In this document: piece by piece, positions 33,542 through 42,538 of the stretch | Layout of the letters: the number at the start of each line of letters is the position of its first letter | Position numbering within the stretch: the stretch's first letter is position 1 | Source of the DNA: Streptoalloteichus tenebrarius | GTDB lineage: Bacteria; Actinomycetota; Actinomycetes; Mycobacteriales; Pseudonocardiaceae | Direction of reading: 5' to 3' | NCBI RefSeq assembly: GCF_024171885.1 | Contig: NZ_JAMTCP010000002.1 | Coordinates: 62,001-126,000, forward strand | DNA length: 64,000 nt | The notes under the pieces: generated by a model | What the model saw: only the letters and a program-made list of their open reading frames with translations | Told to the model about the DNA's origin: nothing | Databases searched by the model: none | Translations under genes and position numbers: made by a program

Positions 33542-34228
33542 TCAGTAGTAGGGGTTGTTCGCCGCGCCGGGCACCTCGGCGTGCGTGCGCCGGTAGGCGT
33601 CGGCCCTGGCCTCCCTCGCCCGACGGGCCCGCTCGGCCCGCACGGTGAGCTCCTGCTCCGGGGTGGCCGTCCCCTCGGCCACCGCCAGCTCGGCCCTGGC
33701 CAGGTCCTCGATCTCGTCCAGCCGCCGCCGCTCGGCAGCCAGCTCCTCGCTGTGGTCGGCGTCCGGCGGCTCGTGGTGCCGGTAGCGGACGAACGGGTTG
33801 TCCTCCCTCAGGCCGCCCGTCACCCGGCCGTAGAGGCCGAGGAACGTCAGCAGCATGCCGGCGACCAGGCTGAACACCACGTTCTGGATCTTGAACGCCA
33901 GGATGTTGAACGACGAGTTGAGCACCGCCAGGTTCAGCAGGCCCGACAGGAAGAACAGCACGCCGATCACCGCGGTCGTGGTGGAGGCGGCCGCCCCGCC
34001 GCGCAGCGCGGCGAGCACCAGGATCGCCCCGACGACGATCGAGATGACCGCCAGCAGGCCGTTGGTGGCCAGCCCGAAGATCTCCACGCCGTTGGTGGTG
34101 ATGAACGGCAGGCGCTGGGCGAGGCCGAGGACGCCGAACACCACCAGACCGGCGCCGAACAACGCGGCGCCGCCGCGGTAGATCCGGCTCAGCGGGTGGT
34201 CCGGTGGCAGGTAGGGGTCGAGCTTCAT
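33542..34228 (-). CDS. DUF4383 membrane protein
   Basis: Membrane protein of 228 residues with four hydrophobic helices in the first 145 residues (GGAALFGAGLVVFGVLGLA, AVISIVVGAILVLAALRGG, AVIGVLFFLSGLLNLAVL, VVFSLVAGMLLTFLGLYG) and a charged, helical cytoplasmic tail (SEELAAERRRLDEIEDLARA). The conserved LNSSFNILAF and DNPFVRYRHHEP segments mark the DUF4383 family, whose role is unknown. ATG at 34228 is preceded by GAGGAGG at five bases. It is divergent from recA. Confidence 0.8.
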   Translation of the reverse strand: MKLDPYLPPDHPLSRIYRGGAALFGAGLVVFGVLGLAQRLPFITTNGVEIFGLATNGLLAVISIVVGAILVLAALRGGAAASTTTAVIGVLFFLSGLLNLAVLNSSFNILAFKIQNVVFSLVAGMLLTFLGLYGRVTGGLREDNPFVRYRHHEPPDADHSEELAAERRRLDEIEDLARAELAVAEGTATPEQELTVRAERARRAREARADAYRRTHAEVPGAANNPYY

Positions 34229-34409
34229 ACGCACCTCCTCGCCGTGGCGTGCGACTCACCGCGACTCGCGCGACGCGCATCGACCTGCCGCGCCTCGCGG
34301 CGACTCACACCGTCGAGTGTGCGCCTGGAGGCGGGTCGCCGCCGCCCGGTCGTCGCGCCCCCTGATGGGGCCTCGGGAGGGGGATACCCGAACGTGGCGG
34401 GTTCCGATC

Positions 34410-34425
34410 TCGAACACGTGTTCGT
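34410..34425. promoter_or_regulatory. LexA SOS box upstream of recA
   Basis: TCGAAC-ACGT-GTTCGT matches the actinobacterial SOS box TCGAAC-N4-GTTCGA at eleven of twelve positions. A TAGGGT hexamer (34426-34431) follows directly and could be the -10 of the SOS promoter, giving a leader of about 230 bases before recA. Confidence 0.75.
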
Positions 34426-34519
34426 TAGGGTGCTCCCGTCCGTCTCCGCCGGTTCCCGCCGGTCCGCGCACTCCCCACCAGGGTGATTGCCGCCGCCGAC
34501 GGCGCACCGGCTGGCGGGA

Positions 34520-34542
34520 ATGTCGGTGCCGCGTCGTAGCGT
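34520..34542 (+). promoter_or_regulatory. RecA-NDp (PafBC-type) promoter motif of recA
   Basis: ATGTCGGTG (34520-34528), eight bases, TAGCGT (34537-34542): one mismatch to TTGTCRGTG-N8-TAnnnT. This is the second, LexA-independent promoter class first described for mycobacterial recA. Confidence 0.65.
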
Positions 34543-34668
34543 CGGCTCCGACAGACGGACGACAGCAGCACGACCTCGGGCCGCGGCGTCGAGGGACTCG
34601 GAGGGCACCTGAGGGACCCCGAGGACCGGCGACCCGCGCGGCCCCAAGCGACCGAGGTGAGACTCCCC

Positions 34669-35706
34669 ATGGCACCCGCACCCGACAGGGACAAGGCGCT
34701 CGAACTGGCGTTGGCCCAGATCGAGAAGAACTTCGGCAAGGGCTCGGTGATGCGCCTCGGCGACGAGGGGCGCGCGCCGATCGAGGTGATCCCCACCGGC
34801 TCCATCGCGCTGGACGTCGCGCTCGGCATCGGTGGCCTGCCCAGGGGCCGCGTGGTCGAGATCTACGGCCCCGAGTCCTCCGGTAAGACCACGGTGGCGC
34901 TGCACGCGGTGGCCAACGCGCAGCGCGCCGGCGGCATCGCCGCGTTCATCGACGCCGAGCACGCGCTGGACCCCGAGTACGCCAGGGCGCTCGGCGTGGA
35001 CACCGACGCGTTGCTGGTGTCCCAGCCGGACACCGGCGAGCAGGCGCTGGAGATCGCGGACATGCTCATCCGCTCCGGCGCGCTGGACATCATCGTCATC
35101 GACTCGGTGGCGGCGCTGGTGCCCAGGGCCGAGATCGAGGGCGAGATGGGCGACAGCCACGTGGGCCTCCAGGCCCGGCTGATGAGCCAGGCGCTGCGGA
35201 AGATCACCGGCGCGCTCAACGCCTCCAAGACCACGGCGATCTTCATCAACCAGCTCCGGGAGAAGGTCGGCGTGATGTTCGGTAGCCCGGAGACCACCAC
35301 CGGTGGCCGGGCGCTGAAGTTCTACGCCTCGGTCCGGCTGGACGTGCGGCGCATCGAGACCCTCAAGGACGGGTCCGACCCGGTCGGCAACCGCACCAGG
35401 GTCAAGGTGGTCAAGAACAAGGTGGCCCCGCCGTTCAAGCAGGCCGAGTTCGACATCCTCTACGGCATGGGCATCAGCCGGGAGGGCTCGCTGCTGGACA
35501 TGGGCGTCGAGCACGGCATCGTCCGCAAGTCCGGCGCCTGGTACACGTACGAGGGCGACCAGCTCGGCCAGGGCAAGGAGAACGCCCGCAAGTTCCTCCG
35601 GGAGAACCCGGACGTGGCCAACGAGATCGAGAAGCGGATCAAGGAGAAGCTCGGCATCGGCGCCCAGCTCGACGCCGAGTCCGAGCCGGCCCCGGTCGAC
35701 TTCTGA
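34669..35706 (+). CDS. recA: Recombinase RecA
   Basis: Homologous-recombination ATPase and activator of LexA self-cleavage, 345 residues and no intein. Recognised by [20 protein letters not shown], Walker [37 protein letters not shown] (Walker B region), loop 2 around [20 protein letters not shown], and [21 protein letters not shown] at 34669 gives the usual N-terminus. The upstream 440-base region contains a LexA box and a PafBC-type promoter motif and no gene. recX follows after five bases. Confidence 0.98.
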   Translation: MAPAPDRDKALELALAQIEKNFGKGSVMRLGDEGRAPIEVIPTGSIALDVALGIGGLPRGRVVEIYGPESSGKTTVALHAVANAQRAGGIAAFIDAEHALDPEYARALGVDTDALLVSQPDTGEQALEIADMLIRSGALDIIVIDSVAALVPRAEIEGEMGDSHVGLQARLMSQALRKITGALNASKTTAIFINQLREKVGVMFGSPETTTGGRALKFYASVRLDVRRIETLKDGSDPVGNRTRVKVVKNKVAPPFKQAEFDILYGMGISREGSLLDMGVEHGIVRKSGAWYTYEGDQLGQGKENARKFLRENPDVANEIEKRIKEKLGIGAQLDAESEPAPVDF

Positions 35707-35711
35707 CCGTC

Positions 35712-36284
35712 GTGGTGGACCGCGACCCGGTCGCCGGGAGGGGCGTCCGCCCCTCCCGGTCGGCCGCCGACCGCCGGCCGGCCCCGCCGGAGGACCCGGA
35801 GACGCGGGCCAGGGAGCTGTGCCTGCGCCTGCTCACCGCCCGACCCAGGACCAGGGCCGAGCTGCACCGGTCCCTGACGCGCCGGGGGATCGACGAGGAG
35901 GTCGTCGAGCGGGTGCTGTCCCGCTTCGACGAGGTGGGGTTGATCGACGACGCCGCGTTCGCCGAGACGTGGGTGCGCTCCCGGCACACCCACCAGGGCC
36001 TGGGCCGGCGCGCGTTGACCGCCGAACTCCGGCGCCGGGGCGTGGCCGACGAGGTGGTCGCGGCGGCCGTGTCCGAGGTGGACCCGGAGGCCGAGGAGGA
36101 GCGGGCCAGGGAACTGGTCCGCCGGAGGCTCGGCTCGGTGCGCGGCCGGGACCAGGTCACCGCGGTGCGGCGGCTCGTGGGCATGCTCGCCCGCAAGGGC
36201 TACGGCGAGGGGCTCGCCCTGCGCGTGGTCCGCGACGAGCTGCGGCGCGCGGGCGAGGAGACCGACCTGCTCGACGAGCTGTGA
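35712..36284 (+). CDS. recX: Regulatory protein RecX
   Basis: Binds RecA filaments and inhibits RecA activity. The 190-residue protein shows the three-helix repeats of the family: LCLRLLTARPRTRAELHRSL, GLIDDAAFAETWVRSR, GRRALTAELRRRGVADEVV, and the C-terminal RLVGMLARKGYGEGLALRVV. The GTG start lies five bases after the recA stop, so the pair is co-transcribed as in most actinobacteria. An N-terminal tail of about 30 Arg/Pro-rich residues precedes the first repeat. Confidence 0.93.
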   Translation: MVDRDPVAGRGVRPSRSAADRRPAPPEDPETRARELCLRLLTARPRTRAELHRSLTRRGIDEEVVERVLSRFDEVGLIDDAAFAETWVRSRHTHQGLGRRALTAELRRRGVADEVVAAAVSEVDPEAEEERARELVRRRLGSVRGRDQVTAVRRLVGMLARKGYGEGLALRVVRDELRRAGEETDLLDEL

Positions 36285-36369
36285 GGTTCTCCACCTCGCC
36301 GCGCCCACCCGCCGCGACGGCGAAAACCGTTGGCCCGAGCCGGGGGATCGCCCCTTAGGGTGAACACCC

Positions 36370-37047
36370 GTGGCTGGGGGACTGGCGCGGGGCGCGCGAC
36401 ACGTGGTCTGGGACTGGAACGGCACCCTGCTCGACGACAACCACGCCGTGTTGGCCGGCGTGAACGAGATCTGCCGTTCCTACGGACGCGAGCCCCTCAC
36501 GCTCGACGAGTGGCGGGCGGTGTTCAGCCGGCCGCTGCTGGCCTGCTACGAGCGGGTGCTCAACCGGTCGCTGACCCTCGACGAGTGGGCCGACCTCGAC
36601 CGTCGGTACCACGACACCTACCGCGGCCTGCTGTCGACGTGCGGGCTGGCCACCGGCGTCCCCGACCTGCTGCGCGAGTGGGCGGCGGCCGGCGGCAGCC
36701 AGTCCCTGCTGTCCCTGTGGTTCCACGACGAGCTGGTGCCGCTGGTCTCCGAGCTGGGCCTGGCCGACCTGTTCGCCCGGATCGACGGGCTGCGGGTCGA
36801 CGTCGGGGGTGGCTCCAAGGCCGAGCACCTGGTGGAGCACCTGGCCGCGCTGCGGATCGACCCCGCCGACGTGGTCCTCATCGGGGACGTGGCCGACGAC
36901 GCGCACGCCGCCCAGCAGGCCGGCGCGCGGTGCGTGCTGGTGAGCACCGGCATGATGAGCCGGTCCTCCCTGCTGGCCACGGGAGTGCCGGTCGCCGACT
37001 CCGTGGCCGAGGCGTTGGCCCTCGTCCAGGGTGAGCGGGCGGCCTGA
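36370..37047 (+). CDS. HAD-superfamily hydrolase
   Basis: Phosphatase-type protein of 225 residues. Motif I is VVWDWNGTLLDD, in which Asn replaces the second aspartate of DxDGT, a variant common in a HAD subgroup; motif III lysine is in GGGSKAEHLVEHLAALRI and motif IV in DVVLIGDVADDAHAAQQAG. A helical cap (residues about 25-85) makes it a subclass I enzyme like PGP/beta-phosphoglucomutase. The substrate is unknown. TAGGGT (36356-36361) lies eight bases before the GTG with no ribosome site, suggesting leaderless translation. Confidence 0.85.
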   Translation: MAGGLARGARHVVWDWNGTLLDDNHAVLAGVNEICRSYGREPLTLDEWRAVFSRPLLACYERVLNRSLTLDEWADLDRRYHDTYRGLLSTCGLATGVPDLLREWAAAGGSQSLLSLWFHDELVPLVSELGLADLFARIDGLRVDVGGGSKAEHLVEHLAALRIDPADVVLIGDVADDAHAAQQAGARCVLVSTGMMSRSSLLATGVPVADSVAEALALVQGERAA

Positions 37048-37077
37048 GCCCCGGCAGGGACCCCCGGGCTCGGGGAG

Positions 37078-37986
37078 TCAGTCGAAGGCCATGACCAGGT
37101 AGTCGCCCGCCGCGCGGAAGCCCAGGCGCTGGTAGAGGCCGTTGCTCGTCGGATTGGCCATGTCCGCGAACAACAGCACCTCCCTCGCCCCGGCCTGCCG
37201 GGCGACCTCACTGGCGGCGGCCGTGACCGCGCCGGCGTAGCCCCGCCCCCGGAACTCCGGGGGCGTGTAGACCGGGCCGATCCTGGCCATGTCCGCGATC
37301 GGCCGGCTCACGCCGGCCATGGACGTGGCGACGCCGTCGACCTCCCACACCAGCAGGCCGCCGTAGCCGATGCGGTAGTCCACGGCCACCGTGGCCACGC
37401 TCTCGGGGTCGCCGATCTCCCTGGCGAACGCGTCGTGCCAGGACACCAGGGCCGCGCGGTCGCCAGGCCGCGCCCGGCGCGCCGAGCCCGCCGGCGCGGG
37501 GGACGGCCACGCCAGCTCGCCCAGCCGGTACAGGCGTTCGTGCCGCATGAGGCGCGGCGCTCCGGCGATCTCCCGCTGCCGGGCCGTGAACGCCTCGACG
37601 AGGGGCGCGTGGCCGTGGATCTCGCCGAACCGGCGACCGAGGGCGGCCAACTCGTCCGGGAGGGCCCGCGCGGCCTCGACGGGCATGTGGCTGAGCAGGA
37701 CACCGCGGGGCGGGGTGTGGAGGAACGCGCCCACCACCTCCCCGCCCGAGGACCGGCACCACCCGAACAGCGGATCGACCGTGCCGTAGGCGTGGTGGCC
37801 GCGCTCGCGGAGGGTCGCGGCGACGGTGAGCAGAACCGTGTTCTCCGTCGGCCGTTCCCGGAGGAAGGCGTCGGCGTTGGCGACGTGCTCCCGCAGGTCC
37901 GAACTCGTGTGCCAGACCATCCGGCCCGTCTGGTGATCGGCGCTCACAACGCACCCCGGCCCCGTACCCGTACGACACGTCATCAT
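37078..37986 (-). CDS. GNAT-family acetyltransferase (two-lobed)
   Basis: Protein of about 302 residues with an N-terminal degenerate half (EHVANADAFLRERPTENTVL) and a C-terminal GNAT domain: ARIGPVYTPPEFRGRGYAGA (acetyl-CoA loop), LLFADMANPTSNGLYQRLGF and YLVMAFD at the end. This arrangement is found in the actinobacterial RimI-like or DUF4081-type enzymes. Acceptor unknown. The start is uncertain: ATG at 37986 has a weak GAGAAG upstream; in-frame GTG or ATG codons at 37947 and 37920 are possible. It converges on the HAD gene. Confidence 0.75.
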   Translation of the reverse strand: MMTCRTGTGPGCVVSADHQTGRMVWHTSSDLREHVANADAFLRERPTENTVLLTVAATLRERGHHAYGTVDPLFGWCRSSGGEVVGAFLHTPPRGVLLSHMPVEAARALPDELAALGRRFGEIHGHAPLVEAFTARQREIAGAPRLMRHERLYRLGELAWPSPAPAGSARRARPGDRAALVSWHDAFAREIGDPESVATVAVDYRIGYGGLLVWEVDGVATSMAGVSRPIADMARIGPVYTPPEFRGRGYAGAVTAAASEVARQAGAREVLLFADMANPTSNGLYQRLGFRAAGDYLVMAFD

Positions 37987-38089
37987 TGATCTTCTCGCGT
38001 CGTGGGGGCACAGGGCCAGCGGCCACCGGTCGCGGCCCGCGGCCGGCGCCGCCGACCGGCGCGCGGCCGCCCGCGCGCCGGACGGCGGA

Positions 38090-38713
38090 TCAACGCAACG
38101 CGGCGGCGTCCCTGGCCAACATCTCGATCCGGGACCAGTCGCCGGCGGCCAACGCGTCCGCCGGGGCCAGCCACGAGCCGCCGACACAGCCCACGTTGGA
38201 CAGCGACAGGTAGGCGCCCGCCCGCGCCGGCGTGATTCCCCCGGTCGGGCAGAACCGCAACCCGGGCAGCGGTCCCGCGATCGAGCGCAGATACGGCACG
38301 CCGCCGGCCGCCTCGGCCGGGAAGAACTTCAGCGCCGTCAGCCCGCGCTCGGCCGCGCGCATGGCCTCGGACACCGTGGCCACGCCCGGCAGGAACGGCA
38401 GGCCGGTCTGCTCCATCGCGTCCAGCACGGCGGCGGTGGCCCCCGGCGAGATCAGGAACCGCGCGCCCGACTTGGCCGCCTGCTCGGCCTGCTCCGGGCT
38501 GGTCACGGTGCCGGCCCCCACCACCATGTCCGGGACCTCGGCGGCGATCCGCTCGATCGCGGGCAACGCGGCGGCCGTGCGCAGGGTCACCTCGATCACC
38601 TGGACACCGCCCCGCACCAGGGCGCGGGCGAGCGGCACGGCGTGCGCCACCTCGTCCAGCACGACGACGGGCACGACCGGTCCGAGAGCGAACAGGTCCT
38701 GCGGGTTGTTCAC
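38090..38713 (-). CDS. eda: 2-Keto-3-deoxy-6-phosphogluconate aldolase
   Basis: Second enzyme of the Entner-Doudoroff pathway: cleaves KDPG to pyruvate and glyceraldehyde 3-phosphate. The 207-residue TIM barrel has the class I aldolase hallmarks: GVQVIEVTLRTAAALPAI (catalytic Glu), MVVGAGTVTSPEQAEQA, FLISPGATAAVLDAM, FLPGVATVSEAMRA and the Schiff-base lysine in ALKFFPAEAAGGVPYLRSI. The GTG at 38713 has AGGAGG seven bases upstream. edd lies upstream on the same strand, but the 330-base gap holds a 26-bp tandem repeat, so eda may have its own expression signals. Confidence 0.93.
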   Translation of the reverse strand: MNNPQDLFALGPVVPVVVLDEVAHAVPLARALVRGGVQVIEVTLRTAAALPAIERIAAEVPDMVVGAGTVTSPEQAEQAAKSGARFLISPGATAAVLDAMEQTGLPFLPGVATVSEAMRAAERGLTALKFFPAEAAGGVPYLRSIAGPLPGLRFCPTGGITPARAGAYLSLSNVGCVGGSWLAPADALAAGDWSRIEMLARDAAALR

Positions 38714-38734
38714 GCGGTCACCTCCTGTATTCCT

Positions 38735-38893
38735 GCGGGACACCCGGGCGCGCCGCACTCCTGGCGGGACATCCACACGCCACATCCCTGCGGGACACCC
38801 ACACGCCACATCTGTGCGGGACGCCCACATGCCGCATCTTTGCGGGACACCCACACGCCGCATCTTTGTGGGACACCCACACCCGAGCGGTGT
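38735..38893. repeat. 26-bp tandem repeat, six units, between edd and eda
   Basis: Units beginning GCGGGACACCCACACGCC start at 38735, 38764, 38790, 38816, 38842 and 38868; the first is 29 bases, the rest exactly 26, with a few substitutions in each. The period is not a multiple of three and units abut without spacers. The array ends 22 bases before the eda start codon. No gene lies in 38714-39045. Confidence 0.85.
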
Positions 38894-39045
38894 CCGTGAG
38901 CGCCCGACGCAGTGTCGCTCACGGACGTCTCCCGCGTTCCGGGGAGACACCCGAACCGGCCGACGCCGTGAACAGCGGCAACGCGCCGTGCTCACGGCCA
39001 CCGCCGGGCCGCCTGCGCCGGGGCCCGGCCGCTGGCGTCCCCCGG

Positions 39046-40968
39046 TCAACGGCCCTGCGCGGGCATCAGGGACACACCGGGCACGACCACCTCCGACGTC
39101 GGGGCCGCGGGCGCGGCGTCCCCGGCGTCCACGGCATCCGTTTCGGACAGCGTGCCGAACACCGTCGCGCCCCGGTCAGCCGGCCCCACCCCACGGCGCA
39201 ACACCGCGAACAGCTCCCGGCCGGTGCCGACCCAGTCCGCGTCGGAGGCGGGGCCGTCCACGACGTTCCGCCGGGCCAGCTCGGCATCCGGCACCAGCAG
39301 CTCCACCGTGCCGCGCTCGGCGTCCACGCGGACGACGTCGCCGTCCCGGACCTTGGCCAGCGGCCCTCCCGCGGCCGCCTCCGGGGTGACCTGGATGGCC
39401 GCCGGGATCTTCCCCGAGGCCCCGGACATCCGTCCGTCGGTCACCAGCGCCACGCGGTGGCCCCGGTCCATCAGCACGCCCAGCGCCGGGGTGAGCCCGT
39501 GTAGCTCCGGCATCCCGTTGGCGCGCGGCCCCTGCCCGCGCAGCACGACCACCACGTCCCGGTCCAGCTCGCCAGCCCGGAACGCGGTCGTGAAGTCCTC
39601 CTGGGAGGTGAACACCCTGGCCGGGGCCACGACCACGCGGTGCTCGGCCGCCACGGCCGACACCTTCATCACGGCCCGGCCGAGGTTGCCCGCCAGCAGG
39701 CGCAGCCCGCCGTCCGGCGCGAACGGCTCCGCGACACCGCGCACCACGTCGGTGTCCAGGGACCGGCCGGCGCCGTCCCGCCACACCAGGCGGTCGCCGT
39801 CCAGGAACGGCTCCTGGCGGTAGCGGTCGAGGCCGGGGCCGGCCACCGTGCGCACGTCGGCGTGCAGCAGTCCGGCGTCCAGCAGCTCGCCGACCAGGAA
39901 CTGCACGCCGCCCGCCGCGTGGAAGTGGTTGATGTCGGCGCTGCCGTTGGGGTAGACGCGGGCCAGCAGCGGCGTCACCGCCGACAGGTCGCTGAAGTCG
40001 TCCCAGGTCAACTGGATGCCCGCGGCCGCGGCGATCGCCGGCAGGTGCAGCGTGTGGTTGGTGGAGCCCCCGGTGGCCAGCAGGGCGACCACGCCGTTCA
40101 CGACCGCCTTCTCGTCGATGACGTGGGCCAGCGGCGTGTGCTCGTCGCTGGCGGACAGCTCGACCACGCGTCGCGCGGCGTGCTCGGTCAACGCCCGCCG
40201 CAGCGGGGTGCCCGGCTGGACGAAGCTCGCGCCCGGCAGGTGCAGGCCCATCACCTCGACCACGAGCTGGTTGGAGTTGGCGGTGCCGTAGAAGGTGCAG
40301 GTGCCGGGCGAGTGGTAGGAGGCGGCCTCGGCCTCCAGCAGGTCCTCGCGGCTGGCCCGCCCCTCGGCGTAGAGCTGGCGGATCCTGGCCTTCTCCCGGT
40401 TCGGCAGGCCGGAGGCCATCGGCCCGGCCGGCACGAGGATCGCCGGGAGGTGGCCGAAGGCCAGCGCGCCGATCAGCAGGCCCGGCACGATCTTGTCGCA
40501 CACGCCGAGCAGCAGGGCCGCGTCGAACATCTCGTGCGACAGCGCCACGCCGGTGGCCATCGCGATGACCTCGCGGCTGAACAGGGACAGCTCCATGCCG
40601 GTGCGGCCCTGGGTGATGCCGTCGCACATGGCGGGCACCCCGCCGGCGAACTGGGCGACGCCCCCGGCCTCCCGCACCGCCGCCTTGATCCACGCGGGGA
40701 ACTCCTGGAGCGGCTGGTGCGCCGAGAGCAGGTCGTTGTAGGCGGACACGATCGCCACGCCCGGCTTGGTCGCGCCGCGCAGCGTCAGCTTGTCCTCCAC
40801 GGAACAGGCGGCGAACCCGTGGGCGAGGTTGCTGCACGGCAGGGCGGTGCGGGTGGGCCGGTCGCTGGCGGCCGCCGCCATCCGGTCCAGGTAGGCCCGG
40901 CGCGTCCGCTCGCTTCGCGCGGCGATGCGCGCGGTGACCTCGGCGACCACGGGGTGGAGCTGACTCAT
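39046..40968 (-). CDS. edd: Phosphogluconate dehydratase
   Basis: First enzyme of the Entner-Doudoroff pathway, dehydrating 6-phosphogluconate to KDPG; an ILVD/EDD-family iron-sulfur protein. The 640-residue length and sequence favour Edd over dihydroxyacid dehydratase. Cluster cysteines are in [20 protein letters not shown] and [34 protein letters not shown] and [20 protein letters not shown] are family signatures, and [20 protein letters not shown] marks the C-terminal swivelling domain. The ATG has GAGGAG upstream. A promoter with TTGGAG-N18-TAACGT and a HutC-type operator lies 80-130 bases upstream. Confidence 0.94.
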   Translation of the reverse strand: MSQLHPVVAEVTARIAARSERTRRAYLDRMAAAASDRPTRTALPCSNLAHGFAACSVEDKLTLRGATKPGVAIVSAYNDLLSAHQPLQEFPAWIKAAVREAGGVAQFAGGVPAMCDGITQGRTGMELSLFSREVIAMATGVALSHEMFDAALLLGVCDKIVPGLLIGALAFGHLPAILVPAGPMASGLPNREKARIRQLYAEGRASREDLLEAEAASYHSPGTCTFYGTANSNQLVVEVMGLHLPGASFVQPGTPLRRALTEHAARRVVELSASDEHTPLAHVIDEKAVVNGVVALLATGGSTNHTLHLPAIAAAAGIQLTWDDFSDLSAVTPLLARVYPNGSADINHFHAAGGVQFLVGELLDAGLLHADVRTVAGPGLDRYRQEPFLDGDRLVWRDGAGRSLDTDVVRGVAEPFAPDGGLRLLAGNLGRAVMKVSAVAAEHRVVVAPARVFTSQEDFTTAFRAGELDRDVVVVLRGQGPRANGMPELHGLTPALGVLMDRGHRVALVTDGRMSGASGKIPAAIQVTPEAAAGGPLAKVRDGDVVRVDAERGTVELLVPDAELARRNVVDGPASDADWVGTGRELFAVLRRGVGPADRGATVFGTLSETDAVDAGDAAPAAPTSEVVVPGVSLMPAQGR

Positions 40969-41050
40969 CCGACGTCTCCTCGTCGATCACTCGGCCTTCG
41001 GCTGATCGGCGACGACGACGTTGGCGCCGCGGAAGCGTTGCACAGTTCAC

Positions 41051-41100
41051 ACGTTAGGGGCAGTGGCGCGCCACCTCCAAACCGATCCAGATGTCTAAAC
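41051..41100 (-). promoter_or_regulatory. edd promoter with HutC-type operator
   Basis: On the minus strand TTGGAG (41075-41080), 18 bases, TAACGT (41051-41056). Just upstream, GTTTAGAC (41093-41100) fits the GTnTAnAC consensus recognised by HutC-subfamily GntR regulators and is related to, but weaker than, the dre at 22371. Confidence 0.45.
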
Positions 41101-41260
41101 CAATTTTGGCAATAGCCGGGCGCGGGTCCGTCCGGCCGATTCGGAGGACGGCGCTGGTCGGAGCGGGTGCGGGCGGTCGGAGCACCGGGAACGGCCACCG
41201 GACGGCTCGCGCCCGTTCACGGCAGGGGGGCCAGTTTGCGATCACCGAGGGAATCTCGGC

Positions 41261-41278
41261 GTGTGGGACTTGTCACAC
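41261..41278. promoter_or_regulatory. CRP-like site upstream of the succinate dehydrogenase operon
   Basis: G-TGTGG-GACTTG-TCACA-C matches the CRP consensus TGTGA-N6-TCACA at nine of ten positions with symmetrical flanks (GTGTGG and TCACAC). It lies about 105 bases upstream of the first gene of the sdh operon. Nothing else but regulatory DNA is seen in 40969-41381. Confidence 0.55.
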
Positions 41279-41381
41279 GAATCGCGCGGGGGCAGAGTCG
41301 GCGCAGGCGCTGGAGAGGGGGTCGGCGCACGGACCGACTCGCGTCCCCCGGGACGCCACCACCGAGCCGGAGGTGTGCGAC

Positions 41382-41672
41382 ATGCCCATCACGTCGGAAA
41401 TGGCCGCCCTGCAACGCGCCATGTGCGAGCTGCGGCAACGCGTGGGCGAGCTGCGCTCGCGCTACGGCGACGTGCCGCCGGTGCGGCGACTGGTCAACGA
41501 CGTCGAACGCCTCGACATCGACGTGGCCGACCTCGGTGAGCTGCCCACCGCGCCAGCGCCCCGCACGGAGGGCAAGGGTCCGGAGATCGTGCAGGTCCCG
41601 GACACCCCGTACGACCCGAAGCTGTGGCACGACGCCGACGACGAGGGGGTCGGCGGGTACCACCGCGAGTAG
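41382..41672 (+). CDS. Rv0250c-like small protein, first gene of the sdh operon
   Basis: Soluble 96-residue protein starting MPITSEMAALQRAMCELRQR. The first 50 residues look like a coiled coil (GELRSRYGDVPPVRRLVNDV); the tail is acidic and ends WHDADDEGVGGYHRE. Mycobacteria have a protein of this size (Rv0250c) at the same place before the Sdh1 genes, so it is probably an accessory or assembly factor, but its role is unknown. GGAGG lies eight bases before the ATG, and sdhC starts 40 bases after its stop. Confidence 0.75.
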   Translation: MPITSEMAALQRAMCELRQRVGELRSRYGDVPPVRRLVNDVERLDIDVADLGELPTAPAPRTEGKGPEIVQVPDTPYDPKLWHDADDEGVGGYHRE

Positions 41673-41712
41673 GGGACCGGCGAACCCTCCCTCGACCCCG
41701 AACGAGGAGACC

Positions 41713-42513
41713 ATGACCGCTCCCACCCAGGGCCCCGGCCGGGCGCGGATCCACGCGCGCACGCTGCGCACCGACCGGTGGTGGCTGCCGCCGCTGCTGA
41801 CCTTCCTCGGCCTCAGCGCCTTCGTGATCTACGGCGTGATCCGCGCCTTCATGAACCAGTGGTACTGGGTGGGCGAGTACCAGTACCTCGCGCCGTTCTA
41901 CTCGCCGTGCCTGAGCGAGGCCTGCGTGCCCGGCTCGTCGCACTGGGGGCGCTGGTTCCCCGACCTGGGCTTCCTGGTCACGCCGCCGCTGTTCGTGCTG
42001 CCGTTCGTGCTCGGGTTCCGCCTCACCTGCTACTACTACCGCAAGGCGTACTACAGGGCGTTCTGGCTGTCGCCTCCGGCGTGTGCCGTCGCCGAGCCGC
42101 ACCGCCGCTACACCGGGGAACGGCGGTTCCCGCTGATCCTCCAGAACGCCCACCGCTACTTCTTCTACGCGGCCATCCCGATCGCCGCCGTCCTCACCTA
42201 CGACGTCGTGATCGCCTTCCACGGCAGGGACGGGGGCTTCGGGATCGGCCTCGGCACGCTGGTCCTGCTGGCCAACGTGGTCCTGATCTGGGCGTACACA
42301 CTGTCCTGCCACTCGTGCCGGCACATCGTGGGCGGGCGGCTCACCCACTTCTCCCGCCATCCGGTGCGGTACTGGATGTGGACCAGGATCTCCTGGCTCA
42401 ACGCCAGGCACATGCCCCTGGCCTGGCTCTCGTTGTTCTCGGTCGCCCTCGCCGACCTCTACGTGATGCTCGTGGCCAGTGGCGCCCTCGCCGACCCACG
42501 CCTGTTCAACTGA
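41713..42513 (+). CDS. sdhC: Succinate dehydrogenase membrane subunit (Sdh1-type SdhC)
   Basis: Integral membrane subunit of 266 residues with about five helices (LLTFLGLSAFVIYGVI, FLVTPPLFVLPFVLGFRL, YFFYAAIPIAAVLTYDVVIA, LGTLVLLANVVLIWAYTL, LAWLSLFSVALADLYVMLV). It is much longer than E. coli SdhC or SdhD and matches the actinobacterial Sdh1 anchor. The loop region LSCHSCRHIVGGRLTHFSRH and the YSPCLSEACVPG and SPPACAVAEPHRRY segments supply Cys and His residues; in mycobacterial Sdh1 the anchor was shown to hold a membrane-embedded Rieske-type cluster, and these are candidate ligands. GAGGAG precedes the ATG. Confidence 0.88.
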   Translation: MTAPTQGPGRARIHARTLRTDRWWLPPLLTFLGLSAFVIYGVIRAFMNQWYWVGEYQYLAPFYSPCLSEACVPGSSHWGRWFPDLGFLVTPPLFVLPFVLGFRLTCYYYRKAYYRAFWLSPPACAVAEPHRRYTGERRFPLILQNAHRYFFYAAIPIAAVLTYDVVIAFHGRDGGFGIGLGTLVLLANVVLIWAYTLSCHSCRHIVGGRLTHFSRHPVRYWMWTRISWLNARHMPLAWLSLFSVALADLYVMLVASGALADPRLFN

Positions 42514-42538
42514 GCCGCCGGAAGGGGATGGCCCGAGA

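Noticed and set aside
38735-38893. Possible CRISPR array
   Set aside because: Units abut directly with a 26-bp period and have no unique spacers, and no cas gene is present.
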